Counted from the stretch's first letter, positions 36,463-46,771 are shown. The stretch: DNA of 64,000 bases from Sodalis glossinidius str. 'morsitans' (GCF_000010085.1 NC_007712.1:62001-126000), one strand, 5' to 3'. The notes: a model not told the origin generated them from the letters alone. Numbers and translations: made by a program.

Positions 36463-37404
36463 TCAGCCCCTTCCGGGTCGGCATGCGTCACGCGGTATGA
36501 TGGCGCCGTGATACTGGATCACCGTACTAGCGGTGCGGTGACCGCTCTGGGCAGCGGCGGTTGCGGTGCCGCCGGTCAGTCGAACAGCCAGATAGCCGGC
36601 ACTGAAAGAGTCGCCGGCGGTGGTCGTATCGACCACTTTCTCTTTTGGCAATTTCACCGCGTGCACTTCCTGCACCACCTCGTTCGCTTCCGCTACCAGA
36701 CAGGCCTCGGCGCCGCGTTTGATGACAATTTCACTGACGCCCAGCGCACGCGTGCGCTCAAGTACAGCGTCCACCGGCTGTTCACCCCACATCATGTCCT
36801 CGTCATCGAGCGTCAGGAAGGCGATGTCGGTACAGGCAAGAATGTCGCGATAGGCCGCCTGGGTTTCTTCCCGGCTTTGCCACAGACGCAGGCGATAATT
36901 ATTGTCAAAAATGACTTTTCCGCCATTGGCACGGCAGGTCCGCAGTAGGGCCAGTAGCTGCTTACGGCTTTGCAGCGAAAGGATGGCGATGCTGATCCCG
37001 CTTAAATAAAGGTAATCAAAGTCTGCCAGCGCGGCGCAAATGTCAGCCGACGACGCGCTTTCCAGCCAGTAACGGGCGGCCGCTTCATTGCGCCAATAAT
37101 AAAAGGTACGCTCGCCATGGGCGTCGGTTTCAATGTAATACAGGCCGGGCAACCGGTTTTCCAGGCGCTGGATGAGCGAGGTTTCTACCCCCTCCTGTTG
37201 CAAGGCCTGCAGCATATCGTCGCTAAAGCTGTAGGTACCGAGGGCGGTAATATAATGCACCTTAAGCTGCGAGGCTGCGACCAGGCGCGAGAGATAGACC
37301 GAGGTATTTAACGTATCGCCGCCAAATCCGCGCTTAACGTCGCTGCCCTTTTGCGACAATTCGATCATGCATTCGCCGATAATGGAGATCTTTTTGCTAG
37401 TCAT
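36463..37404 (-). CDS. kdgK: 2-keto-3-deoxygluconate kinase KdgK
   Basis: KdgK phosphorylates 2-keto-3-deoxygluconate, from pectin and hexuronate breakdown, to KDPG for the Entner-Doudoroff aldolase. It is a PfkB/ribokinase-family protein of 313 residues (E. coli 309). Landmarks: ISIIGECMIELSQKGSDVKRG, GFGGDTLNTSVYLSRLV (substrate region), NRLPGLYYIETDAHGERTFYYWRN, CTDIAFLTLDDEDMMWG, and the ATP/catalytic motif DTTTAGDSFSAGYLAVRL with the catalytic Asp. The C-terminal STVIQYHGAIIPRDA is conserved. One substitution in the anion-hole region (TTTAGD for TTAAGD) is mild. The final ~8 residues differ from relatives. Likely functional, flanked by pseudogenes on both sides. Confidence 0.94.
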   Translation of the reverse strand: MTSKKISIIGECMIELSQKGSDVKRGFGGDTLNTSVYLSRLVAASQLKVHYITALGTYSFSDDMLQALQQEGVETSLIQRLENRLPGLYYIETDAHGERTFYYWRNEAAARYWLESASSADICAALADFDYLYLSGISIAILSLQSRKQLLALLRTCRANGGKVIFDNNYRLRLWQSREETQAAYRDILACTDIAFLTLDDEDMMWGEQPVDAVLERTRALGVSEIVIKRGAEACLVAEANEVVQEVHAVKLPKEKVVDTTTAGDSFSAGYLAVRLTGGTATAAAQSGHRTASTVIQYHGAIIPRDACRPGRG

Positions 37405-37506
37405 TGATTACTGGCCCGTCATAAATAAGAAAGCTGATATAGGCACCTAGTCTCAACAGAATGTTTGATGCAGTCAAGAAATTATGAAACGTTATTTTAT
37501 TTTATC

Positions 37507-39105
37507 ATGACCTGGATCGTCACTGTGGCAATTTTTCCGCTGCTTATCTCTTTACGCCGAACGTATTCACATTCTGCCGGGGCCGCTGATTAACCCTATT
37601 GTATAGCCGGCGACCCGCCGATTTCCGGCATGCTGAGGTCATCAGCGGTACCCATTCGCGGCGTGGGTAGGCCAGCGCGCCGCGCTATTGTCAGCCGATG
37701 CGCCCATTGACTATGGCTGGCGCGGTTGGGTGCCGTGGCCGCATATCCATGCGGAAGATATCTCATTAGGCAACCCGCAAGATGTACCGGTCGATTACAC
37801 TGCCCGGCTTAAACGCATTGAGGCCAGTATCGCCCCCTTAGCGTTGCTGCACCGTGAAGTGTATCTGCCGCGTATTACTCTGGTCAGCCTTGATGCGTCC
37901 TTGAAACGATTAGAGAACGGCAAGAATAACTGGACTTTCAACCTGGCCAACAGCGACGAGAAAGACAGCCAAAAACCCGTCTCGCCGTGGTCCTTCCAGG
38001 TGGATGATATCGTTTTCGATCGGGGTAAGATCGATTATCAGGACGCTGTCGCCAAGGCGGGTATCTACCTGATGGTAAATCAGCTCGGTAAACCGGTAGC
38101 CTTCGCCGAGCTGACCGGCAGCGGCGACGATAAGCAGGCGGCGGCGAAAAATGACAACAACTATATTTTTGGCTGGAAAGCGGAGGGGACTTACAACAAC
38201 TAACCGCTTAGCGGCTCGGGTAAAATTGGCGGCATACTGGCGCTGCGTAACGCAGGCACCCCGTTCCCACTGCAGGCGGATGTGCGCTCGGGCCGGACCC
38301 GCGTGGCGTTCACCGTGACGCTTGAGGATCCGCTCAATTTCGGTGGTCTCAATTTGCGCCTGCGGCTCGCCGGAGAGAATCTCGGGGATTTGCAGGGGCT
38401 AACCGGGGTGCTGCTGCCCGATTCGCCGCCCTACAATACCGATGGCCATCTGGTTGCCAACTTTAAAGGCAAAAATGCGGGCCGTTACCGTTACGAGAAG
38501 TTCAACGGCAAGATTGGTCAAAGCGATATTCACGGCACGTTGGAATACCGCCAGGGCAAACCGCGGCCGTCGCTGAGTGGTGAACTGGTGTCGAACCGGC
38601 TGCGCTTTGGCATGGCGCGCGGCACGCTTAACTCGACCATTCGTCTGGAAGGGCAGCGCACGCCGATGCGTGGCCGCGCGGATCTTCATGCCCGTGGCTT
38701 GCAGTTGAAAGCGCTGTTTCCGAGTGTCGAGGCGATGCGCAGTAGTATGGGACAATTGAATGGCTATGCGCAATTTGCCGGTACCGGCAATTCCATGGCG
38801 GCGCTGTTGGGCAGCAGCAATGGCAATCTGCGTCTGTTGATGAACGATGGGATTATCAGCCGTAATTTGATGGAAATCGCCGGTCTTAACGTCGGTAACT
38901 ACGTCGTCGGTAAATTGTTTGGCGACGAGCAGGTGAAAATCAACCGTGCCGCGGCGGACGTCAATGTGAATAACGGCCTGGCGCAGCCGCGGCTATTCCT
39001 GTTCGACACGGAAAACGCGGTCATTCATGTTGACGGCACCACCAACCTGAGTACCGAACGGCTGGATTTGTCGATCAATCCCGACAGTAAAGGGGCGCGA
39101 TACCG
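37507..39105 (+). pseudogene. yhjG: AsmA-family protein YhjG, with deletions and stops
   Basis: YhjG is a large AsmA-like envelope protein (E. coli 686 residues). The 5' part around 37507-37690 is damaged (MTWIVTVAIFPLLISL, then stops and shifts). From 37690 good similarity returns: GWRGWVPWPHIHAEDISLGNP, NNWTFNLANSDEKDSQ. A TAA at 38201 interrupts TYNN / PLSGSGKIGGILALRNAGTP. Later parts read LTGVLLPDSPPYNTDGHLVA and GSSNGNLRLLMNDGIISRNLME. About 70-80 codons are missing in frame between NRLR and FGMARG near 38600. The 3' end stops matching after INPDSKGAR, so about 80 codons are lost at the junction with cdh. Confidence 0.9.
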
Positions 39106-39117
39106 CCGCCGGGTCGG

Positions 39118-39810
39118 TCAATGGCCGTTCAGAATGGCGCAACTATGATCCTGGATTTCTTCGACCGAGCCGACATTGCGGTGCAGCAGACTGCGCTGGC
39201 TGGCCAAAAGTACCAATGAGCCATCGGGTAGCGGCGTAAGCGCCATATCGTATTCTCCCATCTCCTCAGAAGTATCCGGTACCTCACGCGCCAGCAGTTG
39301 CCAGTCGGTGCTGATATTGGCGGCATTGTTATCCAGCCGCTCGCGGATATCCGGCCGCAGACAGGAAATATGGATATGCAGCTGATTTTGCGTCCGGCCA
39401 TAGGCGGAATTGATCGCCAGTGACAGAAAACGGTCGCCGATCGCCTTACCCCGCCTCTCGGATAAGAAATGTCTGGCCTGCCAGGCAAGATAAAAGAAAT
39501 TGGGCGTCGAGGTGGCGAGTAAACGCGGGCTTTCAATACCGCTGATTTTATCGGTGGGCATCAGTAAAAACTGCAGCGGCCCGACAAAATCATCTTTAAG
39601 CACCACATAGCCGGCGGCGGTATTGACTTCACTGCACGGCGCCGGATCCCCGCGTTGGAGTTGATTGGGTACGCATTTTTCGCTCACTATCCGCCAGAGA
39701 GCGTCGGGGTGTTTCGGCGAAGAAGTCGTGTAATATTGCCACGCGCCGAGTGCCGCAACCAAAATAACAATCACCAGCAGCAGCGCATATTTGATCTATT
39801 GCCATGTCAT
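39118..39810 (-). pseudogene. cdh: CDP-diacylglycerol pyrophosphatase Cdh, amber stop and deletion
   Basis: Cdh hydrolyses CDP-diacylglycerol to CMP and phosphatidate. From ATG 39810 the frame reads MTWQ, then an in-frame TAG (39796-39798), then IKYALLLVIVILVAALGAW, the membrane anchor. The HIT-like core is present: GYVVLKDDFVGPLQFLLMPTDKI, STPNFFYLAWQARHFLS, GRTQNQLHIHISCLRPDIRERL with the HxHxxC-type motif. After NISTDWQLL about 25-30 codons are missing in frame relative to E. coli before AREVPDTSEEMGEYDMAL. A GTG at 39774 could restart translation, but it cuts the anchor short. Stop plus deletion make loss of function likely but not certain. Confidence 0.8.
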
Positions 39811-39843
39811 GGATCACCCTCTTCATGTTCTCTACGCCGCATT

Positions 39844-39880
39844 AAAAAAACGGGCCGCATCCGCCAGGATGACAGCCCGT
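39844..39880 (-). terminator. Rho-independent terminator downstream of yhjE
   Basis: Read on the minus strand: ACGGGC, an inner ATCC-TGGC-GGAT stem, GCCCGT, then a run of seven T (39850-39844). It lies 43 bp past the yhjE stop and 34 bp before the cdh start. Confidence 0.88.
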
Positions 39881-39922
39881 CATTACCGTTATCTTTACCG
39901 GCCGGCCGCTTAGCTGTGCAAA

Positions 39923-41253
39923 TTACAGCGCCCGGTGACGTGTTTCATGCGCCGCCAGTAGTGCCAGTAGTGCCAGTAATGTCAGGCAGGCCATCGTCGC
40001 CAGGTAAATGCCCACGTAAAATAATCCGTAATTGGCGGTAAGCCAGACGGCAATGTACGGGGCGACCGATGCGCCGATGATTGACGCCACATTATAGGAA
40101 AAAGAGGCGCCGGTATAGCGAACTTCGGTGGGAAACAGTTCCGGCAACAGTGCGCCCATGGGGCCGAACGTGAGGCCCATCACCATAAACCCGCACAACA
40201 AAAACGCCATGACCACCCAGACATTCCCCGAACCCAACAGCGACGGGAACACCAACGCAAACGCCATAATCAAAACGGTAATGGCTATCATGGTGTGTCG
40301 GCGACCGAATTTATCCGCCAGTTGGCCGGCGATGGGCACCATCAGACCGAAACCGATAACGCCGATCATCAGCATCAGCAGAAAATCGTTGCGCGAAAAT
40401 CCCAGACCGTGCGGCAGGGACGCCGTACCGTAGGTCATGGAGAATACCGTCATGATATAGAACAGGGTATAAGTGGCCACCATAATAAAGGTGGCGATGA
40501 TGGTCACTTTCAAATGCTGGTTAAGTAGGGTACCGATAGGCATGCGAACCTGCGCCTTGGCCTTGGCGATTTTGGCGAAAACCGGCGTTTCATGCAGCGA
40601 AACGCGCACATACAGCCCAATGAGCACCAGAACGGCCGACAACAGGAAAGGCACGCGCCAGCCCCAGCTCATAAACTGTTCGTCGGTCAGCAGCCAGGAA
40701 AGCAGCAAGAACATGCCGTTAGCGAAGAAGAAACCGATAGGCGCGCCCAACTGCGGGAAAGAGCCATACAAGGCACGTTTATGCGCCGGCGCATTTTCTG
40801 TCGCCAGTAGCGCTGCGCCGCCCCATTCACCCCCAGACCAAGGCCCTGACCGAAACGGGCCAGCGCCAGAAGCAGCGGCGCCATAACGTCAATCGTCTGA
40901 TAGCCCGGCAGTAGGCCTATTACCACCGTTGAGATGCCCATGGTGAGCAATGAGGCCACCAGGGTCACTTTACGGCCGGCGCGATCGCCAAAATGGCCGA
41001 ACAGTGCCGAGCCAATCGGCCGGGCGATAAACGCGATGGCGAAAGTAGCCAGCGATTGTAGCGTGGCGGCGGTAGCGTCCCCCTGCGGGAAGAAGATGTG
41101 CGGGAAAACGATAACCGCGGCGGTGGCATAAATATAAAAATCGAAAAATTCGATGGCGGTGCCGATCAACGAGGCAACAATCACTTTACCCCGTGAATTA
41201 ACGGGGGGAGCGGCTGAGTTGGAATCCAGAGTCGGTGCTGCTGAGGCTTGCAT
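39923..41253 (-). pseudogene. yhjE: MFS transporter YhjE, one-base frameshift
   Basis: YhjE is a major-facilitator transporter of the metabolite/H+ symporter group; its substrate is unknown. ATG 41253 (MQASAAPTLDSNS) opens VIVASLIGTAIEFFDFYIYATAAVIVFP with the MHS-type DFYIYATAA motif. The frame breaks at GLGLGVNGAAQRYW near 40825, where relatives have GLGLGGEWGGAALL; one G is missing from a G-run. From ALYGSFPQLGAPIGFFF on, the second frame is open to the stop and well conserved (PLPELFPTEVRYTGASFSYN region, landmark ELFPTEVRYTGASFS). Only this one change separates it from an intact gene, so a sequencing error or phase variation must be kept in mind. The C-terminus has a 9-bp repeat (LLALLALLA). 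Confidence 0.85.
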
Positions 41254-41606
41254 AATTGTTTCTTATTGGTCAACTACGGAAAAGATAGGCATCTTGGACA
41301 GAGAAATAAGGCATTTCAATGGCTGAATTTTGACCAATTAGTCATTTCCCACCGCCATCAGCAGATTATTCCTCCATATTATTTTCCTTCAGGGAAATCT
41401 GCCGTAGAAAGCGTTTTCAGAAGAGTTAATTTCTGTAAAAACCCGTAAGAAAAATTCCTCCCCAGCAATAAATGCTGGGTTGTGGTTATAAATATGTAAA
41501 AGTTGGTGATTAGCACTGCTTATTGATCACTTATGCGGAATATTACTCCGACATAATAAATAATGCCGATATATCCGACAGGAGTGTGACGCGTCTCTGC
41601 GCCCGC

Positions 41607-42414
41607 TTACCGATAGCCCTGGAACGGCGGATTGACGGTCTGCAGCGATATCCAATATTTCCCCCTCATTTGTCTTGAATCTGCTATGGCAACGGCTTCA
41701 GACAGCGCCGTGCCGGTCACCACCATCACCGGTCGCAGCCAGGTGATGGTGTCGAGCCCCAGCGCCCTGATAATCTGATCCTGAGCGCCGGCGAAAATTG
41801 ACGTCAGCGACAGCGTGACGATCAGCGCCACCACCAGGCCGATTAAGGAAATCAGATCGCGCAGGTATTTCAGGTAAAATTTCTCCTGCTCCTGGGGATT
41901 GCGCTCCCATTCATCACGCAGCTGAGCGCGGATGGCTTCACGCAGGTTGCCCATCCAATTCAGCCCCGAGTAGAGCGCGACCAGCAAACCGGTGATACCG
42001 ACCGTGGTGCGCTGTTGCACGGCCGTGCGGACCGTATTTTTTAAGGTCGTCGCCAGCGTTTGTTCGCTGATACTGTCGGCGATTTTATTAATCAGGTCGG
42101 TCAGGATATCCGGATTGGACGCCAGAAAAAAACCGACGCCGGCAAACGACACCATCAAAATGGGAATCAGGGAAAGGAAGGAAAAATAGGTTATCGCGGC
42201 GCCGAATTGACTCCCCATGCGATCGCTAAACCGTTCCGTTGCGCGGATCATATGCGCTACCACCGGGTAAGCACTAATCTTTTCAATCAACCGTCCAGAA
42301 CGGTGGGCAACCTTATCAATCGACTCATGGCCGGTACGAAGCGTAGTGAGCGGAGTGGTGATTTCCGGCTCCCGGGCGGTCGCGGTATGCGTCTATTTTT
42401 TCGGCCATAGTCAT
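41607..42414 (-). pseudogene. yhjD: YihY/BrkB-family inner membrane protein YhjD, truncated
   Basis: YhjD is an inner-membrane protein (E. coli 337 residues) whose gain-of-function alleles bypass some LPS defects. ATG 42414 (MTMAEK) follows GAGAGGAAC, but a stop and a frame change occur within the first 10 codons. The main frame then reads SIDKVAHRSGRLIEKISAYPVV, FGAAITYFSFLSLIPILMVSF, TTVGITGLLVALYSGLNWMGNLREAI, and LRDLISLIGLVVALIVTLSLTS. Similarity stops after LDTITWLRPVMVVTGTALS; the last 30 codons of the frame are unrelated, and about 110 residues of the C-terminus are gone. Broken at both ends. Confidence 0.88.
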
Positions 42415-42604
42415 AGTTCCTCTCGAAGTCAGCCCATCATTAAAAGCTATAATGGAAATAATTATAGCCAATAATTCCGCATGAGGGGCCGGTATTCCGG
42501 CAGAACGGTGCGATAAGATTAAAAACCGGCTAAAATTGGAATTTAAAGGAAATAAAAGGGCAAAAAGGGCAATTTCGCAGGCCCGGGTGACAGGGACAAT
42601 GAGC

Positions 42605-43957
42605 TTAACGCATTGTCACCAGCTCTTCCGCTGCGGTCGGGTGGATTGCCACGGTATTGTCAAAATCCTGCTTGGTGGCGCCCATTTTGATGGCGACGGC
42701 GAAACCCTGCAACATTTCATCCATACCGAAACCAATGCCGTGCAGACCGACAATTTTCTCTTGCAGCCCGACGCAAACCAGTTTCATACGGCACAGTTGA
42801 CGATGCCGGGTGACCGCGGTGTACATGGAAGTAAAAGACGTCTTGTAGACTTTGACCTCGGTTTCACCGTATTTTTCCTTGGCTTCGGGCTCAGTCAGAC
42901 CAATGGCGCCGATAGGGGGATGGCTGAAGACCACCGTCGGGATGAGATCATAGTTCAGATGCTCTTCCGGCTTGTTGTTGAACAAGCGCTCCGACAGCCT
43001 GCGACCGGCGGCGACCGCTACCGGCGTTAACTCGACGGCGCCGGTATTATCGCCAACGGCGTAAATACCCGACACGTTAGTGTTTTGGTATTTATCCACC
43101 TGAATGTGGCCGGTATCGTCGGTTTTTACGCCCGCCGCCACCAGATTGAGATTATCGGTGGCCGGCTCGCGCCCAATAGCCCAAATCAACGCGTCAACGG
43201 TAAATTGCTCTTCATTTTGCAGCGTCAGCGTCAGGCTGCCGTCCGGGTTTTTCGCCACCGATCGCGGCACCGAGCCGGTATGTAGCGCAGGCCCTTCTGC
43301 CTGCATGACCTCGACCAACGTCTCGACAATGAGCGGATCAAAGCTGCGCAGCGTCGCGTGTTTGCGAACAAACAGATGGGTATCGGTGCCCAGGCCGTTG
43401 AGCACACCCGCGATTTCCACCGCGATATAACCAGCGCCTACTACCGCGACGCGTTCCGGCATGGCGTCCAACGCGAAGAAGCCGTCGGAATCAATGCCAT
43501 ATTCCGCGCCCGGAATAGCCACTTTGCTGGGACGGCCGCCGGTCGCTATTAATATGTGATCGGCGGTGATGTGCTCGCCGTTCACCTCCACGGTATGCGC
43601 ATCAACAAAACGAGCGAAGCCGTGAATGATATCGACATGATTATTGCCCAGCACCTGTTCGTAGGATTGATGGATGCGATTGATATAGGCGTTGCGGCTC
43701 TCGATCAAGGTGCGCCAGTCAAATTTTTCAACGGTCGTGCTAAATCCGTAATCGGGCGCATACAGCTTTACCGCCTCGGCAATTTGCGCGGCGTGCCACA
43801 TCACTTTCTTCGGAACGCAACCCACGTTGACACAGGTGCCGCCAAGGTATTTGACTTCAATCAGCGCACATTTACGGCCGTATTGTGCAGCGCGATTAAT
43901 TGACGCAATGCCACCGCTGCCGCCGCCAATGGCGAGGTAATCGTAATGTCGGGTCAT
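42605..43957 (-). CDS. gor: Glutathione reductase Gor
   Basis: Gor reduces oxidised glutathione with NADPH and FAD and keeps the thiol pool reduced. ATG 43957 (MTRHYDYLAIGGGSGG) gives 450 residues, as in E. coli; the frame upstream to 44032 is not homologous. FAD motif GGGSGGIASINRAA at 11-24, redox-active disulfide GGTCVNVGCVPKK with Cys42 and Cys47, NADPH motif VAVVGAGYIAVEIAG, and the second FAD motif GIYAVGDNTGAVELTPVA. The C-terminal HPTAAEELVTMR carries the catalytic His. Intact, and among the best-conserved genes in this decaying segment. Confidence 0.97.
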   Translation of the reverse strand: MTRHYDYLAIGGGSGGIASINRAAQYGRKCALIEVKYLGGTCVNVGCVPKKVMWHAAQIAEAVKLYAPDYGFSTTVEKFDWRTLIESRNAYINRIHQSYEQVLGNNHVDIIHGFARFVDAHTVEVNGEHITADHILIATGGRPSKVAIPGAEYGIDSDGFFALDAMPERVAVVGAGYIAVEIAGVLNGLGTDTHLFVRKHATLRSFDPLIVETLVEVMQAEGPALHTGSVPRSVAKNPDGSLTLTLQNEEQFTVDALIWAIGREPATDNLNLVAAGVKTDDTGHIQVDKYQNTNVSGIYAVGDNTGAVELTPVAVAAGRRLSERLFNNKPEEHLNYDLIPTVVFSHPPIGAIGLTEPEAKEKYGETEVKVYKTSFTSMYTAVTRHRQLCRMKLVCVGLQEKIVGLHGIGFGMDEMLQGFAVAIKMGATKQDFDNTVAIHPTAAEELVTMR

Positions 43958-44055
43958 TCGGGCGTTTCCTTCAGCAAAATCGTTGGCACAAGTGTAACGT
44001 GCAAACGCCCGTTGTCGCAAAGATTGCGTCAATCCCTATGATAGGTGAGGCGCCG

Positions 44056-44898
44056 TTACTCCGGCACCAGCCAGAGCGCGAAAGCGTGGCCCTGGCCGGT
44101 GGGGACCAGCGTCTGATGCAGCCAGGGTAACAAGGCATTCATTTGCTGTTCCAGTTTCCAGGGGGGATTGACGACAATCATGCCGGAGGCGGTCATACCG
44201 CGCCGATCGCTATCGGGACGGACCGCCAGCTCAATTTGCAGAATTCGCCGAATGCCGCTTCGCTCCAGCGCCGACAGCGTGCGCTTAATCTGCTGTCGCA
44301 GCACGACCGGATACCACAGCGCATAAACACCGGTGGCGAAACGCTTGTAGCCTTCCTGAATGGCGCTGACCACCTCCTGATAATCCGTTTTCATTTCATA
44401 AGGCGGATCGATCAGCACCACGCCGCGCCGGGACGCCGGCGGCAATTGAGATTTGAGCTGCTGATAGCCGTCCGCCCGCCGTACCGTGGCGCGGGCATCT
44501 TTGTGGAATTCGCTGCGCAGCAGGGGATAGTCGCTGGCGTGCAGCTCGGTCAAAAGCAGTTTATCCTCGTCGCGCAGCAGTTGGCGGGCCAACAAAGGCG
44601 AACCGGGGTAATAGCGTAACTGCCCTGTGCGGTTGAAATGACGGACTACGTCCAAATAAGGCGCTAGCAAGGTTGGCACATCGTCACGTTGCCAGATTCG
44701 GGCGATGGCTTCCAGGAATTCGCCGGTACGCTCGGCCTTTTCACCGGAAAGCATATAGCGGCCCGCACCGGCGTGGCTGTCCAGATAAAGGAAAGGTTTT
44801 TCTTTTTCCTTCATCGCGCTCAGGATGAGGCTGAGCACAGTATGTTTGAGCACATCGGCGTGATTACCGGCATGGAAGCTGTGGCGATAGCTGAGCAT
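44056..44898 (-). CDS. rlmJ: 23S rRNA (adenine-2030-N6) methyltransferase RlmJ
   Basis: RlmJ methylates A2030 of 23S rRNA using S-adenosylmethionine. The product has 280 residues, as in E. coli (YhiR). It starts MLSYRHSFHAGNHADVLKHTV, has LYLDSHAGAGRYML for cofactor binding, and the catalytic motif DPPYEMK (DPPY at 164-167). Further landmarks: GYKRFATGVYALWYPVVLRQQ and IELAVRPDSDRRGMTASGMIVV. Lies 98 bp upstream of gor on the same strand. Intact. Confidence 0.96.
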   Translation of the reverse strand: MLSYRHSFHAGNHADVLKHTVLSLILSAMKEKEKPFLYLDSHAGAGRYMLSGEKAERTGEFLEAIARIWQRDDVPTLLAPYLDVVRHFNRTGQLRYYPGSPLLARQLLRDEDKLLLTELHASDYPLLRSEFHKDARATVRRADGYQQLKSQLPPASRRGVVLIDPPYEMKTDYQEVVSAIQEGYKRFATGVYALWYPVVLRQQIKRTLSALERSGIRRILQIELAVRPDSDRRGMTASGMIVVNPPWKLEQQMNALLPWLHQTLVPTGQGHAFALWLVPE

Positions 44899-45049
44899 AG
44901 TTTTGATATTTGATTAATAATGAACGGTTATTTTATGAATGCCGCTGCCATATTCTGCTCGTGTTACCCACGTAAGCTCTCGGGATCAGCGTACCTGAGC
45001 AAAGACCAGCAAAGGGACAATAACTTTGACGGAGGAGTATATCAGGATG

Positions 45050-46066
45050 GGCTTTGTTGAATAAATATAACTTTTAGGTGATCGTCTGTTCAGATCACTA
45101 CCGTCATTTCAACATCTGCACTCCATGGCAAAGCAAAAGTTTAAAATAACCAACTGGTCCACTTACAACAAAGCTCTCAAGCAGCGCGGGGCTCTGACGA
45201 TATGGCTGGATGAGTCGGCAATTGTTGCATGGACGGAAAAAACAACGCCTGAACGGCGTGGCCGGCCACTTCACTACGCAGATATGGCTATCACCACTGT
45301 TCTGATGATGAAACGCGTGTTTGGCCTTTCGTTAAGGGCTTTACAGGGCTTCGTTGACGCCATTTTTAAACTGATGGTGCTGCCGCTAAGATGCCCAGAC
45401 TACTCGCTGATCAGTAAGCGAGCAAAGACAGTTAAGATCAGCATAAAAACGCCGACCCGGGGTGAAATCTCACCTCTAGTCATTGACGGAACCGAATGGA
45501 AAGTCCGACAGCATGGTGCCGACAGACGGAGGGTGTGGAGTAAGCTGGATATGGCCGCAGACAGTGTAACGCATGAGATTATCTGTGCTGACTTATCGCT
45601 CAGCGGTACGACGGATGCTCAGGTCCTACCAGCTGACCCAGCGGAAAATCAGGGAAGCGTCGGCTGATGGCGCTTACGATACCCGCTCTGTCATGATGCT
45701 CTGCTGAGGAAGAAAATAAGGCCTCTTATTTCTCCACGAGGTGGGGCGCAATATTGGCCAGACCGATACCATGAGCGTAACTACACCGTTGCGAATCAGC
45801 GTCTAAGCAGCAGTAACAATGTATGGAAAAAGCAAGTGGGCTATCATCGACGCTCAGTGGCTGAAACAGCGATATTCCGGTTCAAAACGCTTATGGGCGA
45901 TCATCTAAGTCTGCGTGACTATGATGCGCAGGTAGGTGAGGCAATGGCGATGGTCAAAGCGCTTAACAAAATGACGCTGTTAGGAATGCCGAACAGCATC
46001 CGGATCGTATAACAATCGATCTGCTAGGGGGGTATAGTCACAAGTTCTGATTTATTCAACAAAGCC
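45050..46066 (+). mobile_element. IS903-type insertion sequence (IS5 family)
   Basis: The element is bounded by 18-bp inverted repeats: GGCTTTGTTGAATAAATA at the left (45050) and GGCTTTGTTGAATAAATC read inward from the right (46066), 17 of 18 matching. It is flanked by a perfect 9-bp target duplication ATCAGGATG (45041-45049 and 46067-46075), the IS903 duplication length. Total 1,017 bp, about 40 bp shorter than IS903 as I recall it (1,057 bp). It lies in the non-coding gap after rlmJ. Confidence 0.95.
45125..46012 (+). pseudogene. IS903-type DDE transposase, frameshifted
   Basis: ATG 45125 opens KITNWSTYNKALKQRGALTIWLDE, ERRGRPLHYADMAITTVLMMK, and the first catalytic Asp in VIDGTEWKVRQHGA. 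The frame fails near 45625; the next piece LTQRKIREASADGAYDTRS carries the second Asp. A further deletion or shift leads to CHDALLRKKIRPLISPRGGAQYW, then YHRRSVAETAIFRFKTLMG with the catalytic Glu, ending LLGMPNSIRIV. At least two frame changes, so the copy cannot move by itself. A functional copy elsewhere could mobilise it through the intact ends. Confidence 0.92.
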
Positions 46067-46771
46067 ATCAGGATGCGGAGGCAATGGTTTAAATGCATTC
46101 CGGCCCCTCAACGTTAGCGGTGCCAGGGTTCGGAAACCGGCCTCCTCTTTCTACCCTCGTTTCCCGGAAACGATGTTTCGCCCCAACCAATCCGCCGTGC
46201 GATAGACGAGCTAAGCGCCCGGCGAGCCGGAAAAAGCGGGCGAAAAGGGCCCGTTTCGGGGATCTTATGGGTATATTCCTTCGTTTTACAGCCATTGTTA
46301 TCTCCCATGCGGCGGCACATTGAGGGGGTAAAGCTGCCTTCCTGTAAATGTGAACCAGTTAGCCAGCGCGCTGGCTGCGGTAGCCGCCTGAAAGCCTTAG
46401 CGGGAGCGGTTCTTGATGCCAGACGCGGCGAGTGACGCATGACCAGGAGGCCCCAATAGTACCTTAACATCCGTTAGTGAACCGCCTGTGAGAGCTTGAT
46501 GCCGGTGTTTTGCTGGGGACCTTACTTTTGCGCTTTGTGACGCCGCGGTTTGGCGATAATAATTATTAAAAATAGCATTATTTTTTAAATAAATTATGAT
46601 ATCACGCATTAATCTGAAAATACGTCAGGTGTTGAAATGCTCATTTATGTGTTTCATTATATCCCGGTTGTCGCTTCAGATTTAAATCATTCGACATTAA
46701 TATTATTTAATGCATTAAAAATCTATCCGCGCCAGGAAACGACGCGGTAATAAGCCTCAGGGAGAAGTATT
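46067..46771. other. Gap IS903 - permease, no recognised gene
   Basis: About 700 bp without a gene I recognise. Short frames exist (46089-46323) but match no family. GCCAGCGCGCTGGC near 46362 is a perfect 14-bp palindrome. The last ~200 bp are AT-rich and should hold the promoter of the permease gene, whose ATG is preceded by AGGGAGAAG. Confidence 0.3.

Noticed and set aside
36454..36948. 164-codon frame antisense to kdgK
   Set aside because: Shadow of the conserved kinase gene.
46089..46323. Short frames on both strands after the IS element
   Set aside because: Arg/Pro-rich translations without start signals or family patterns.
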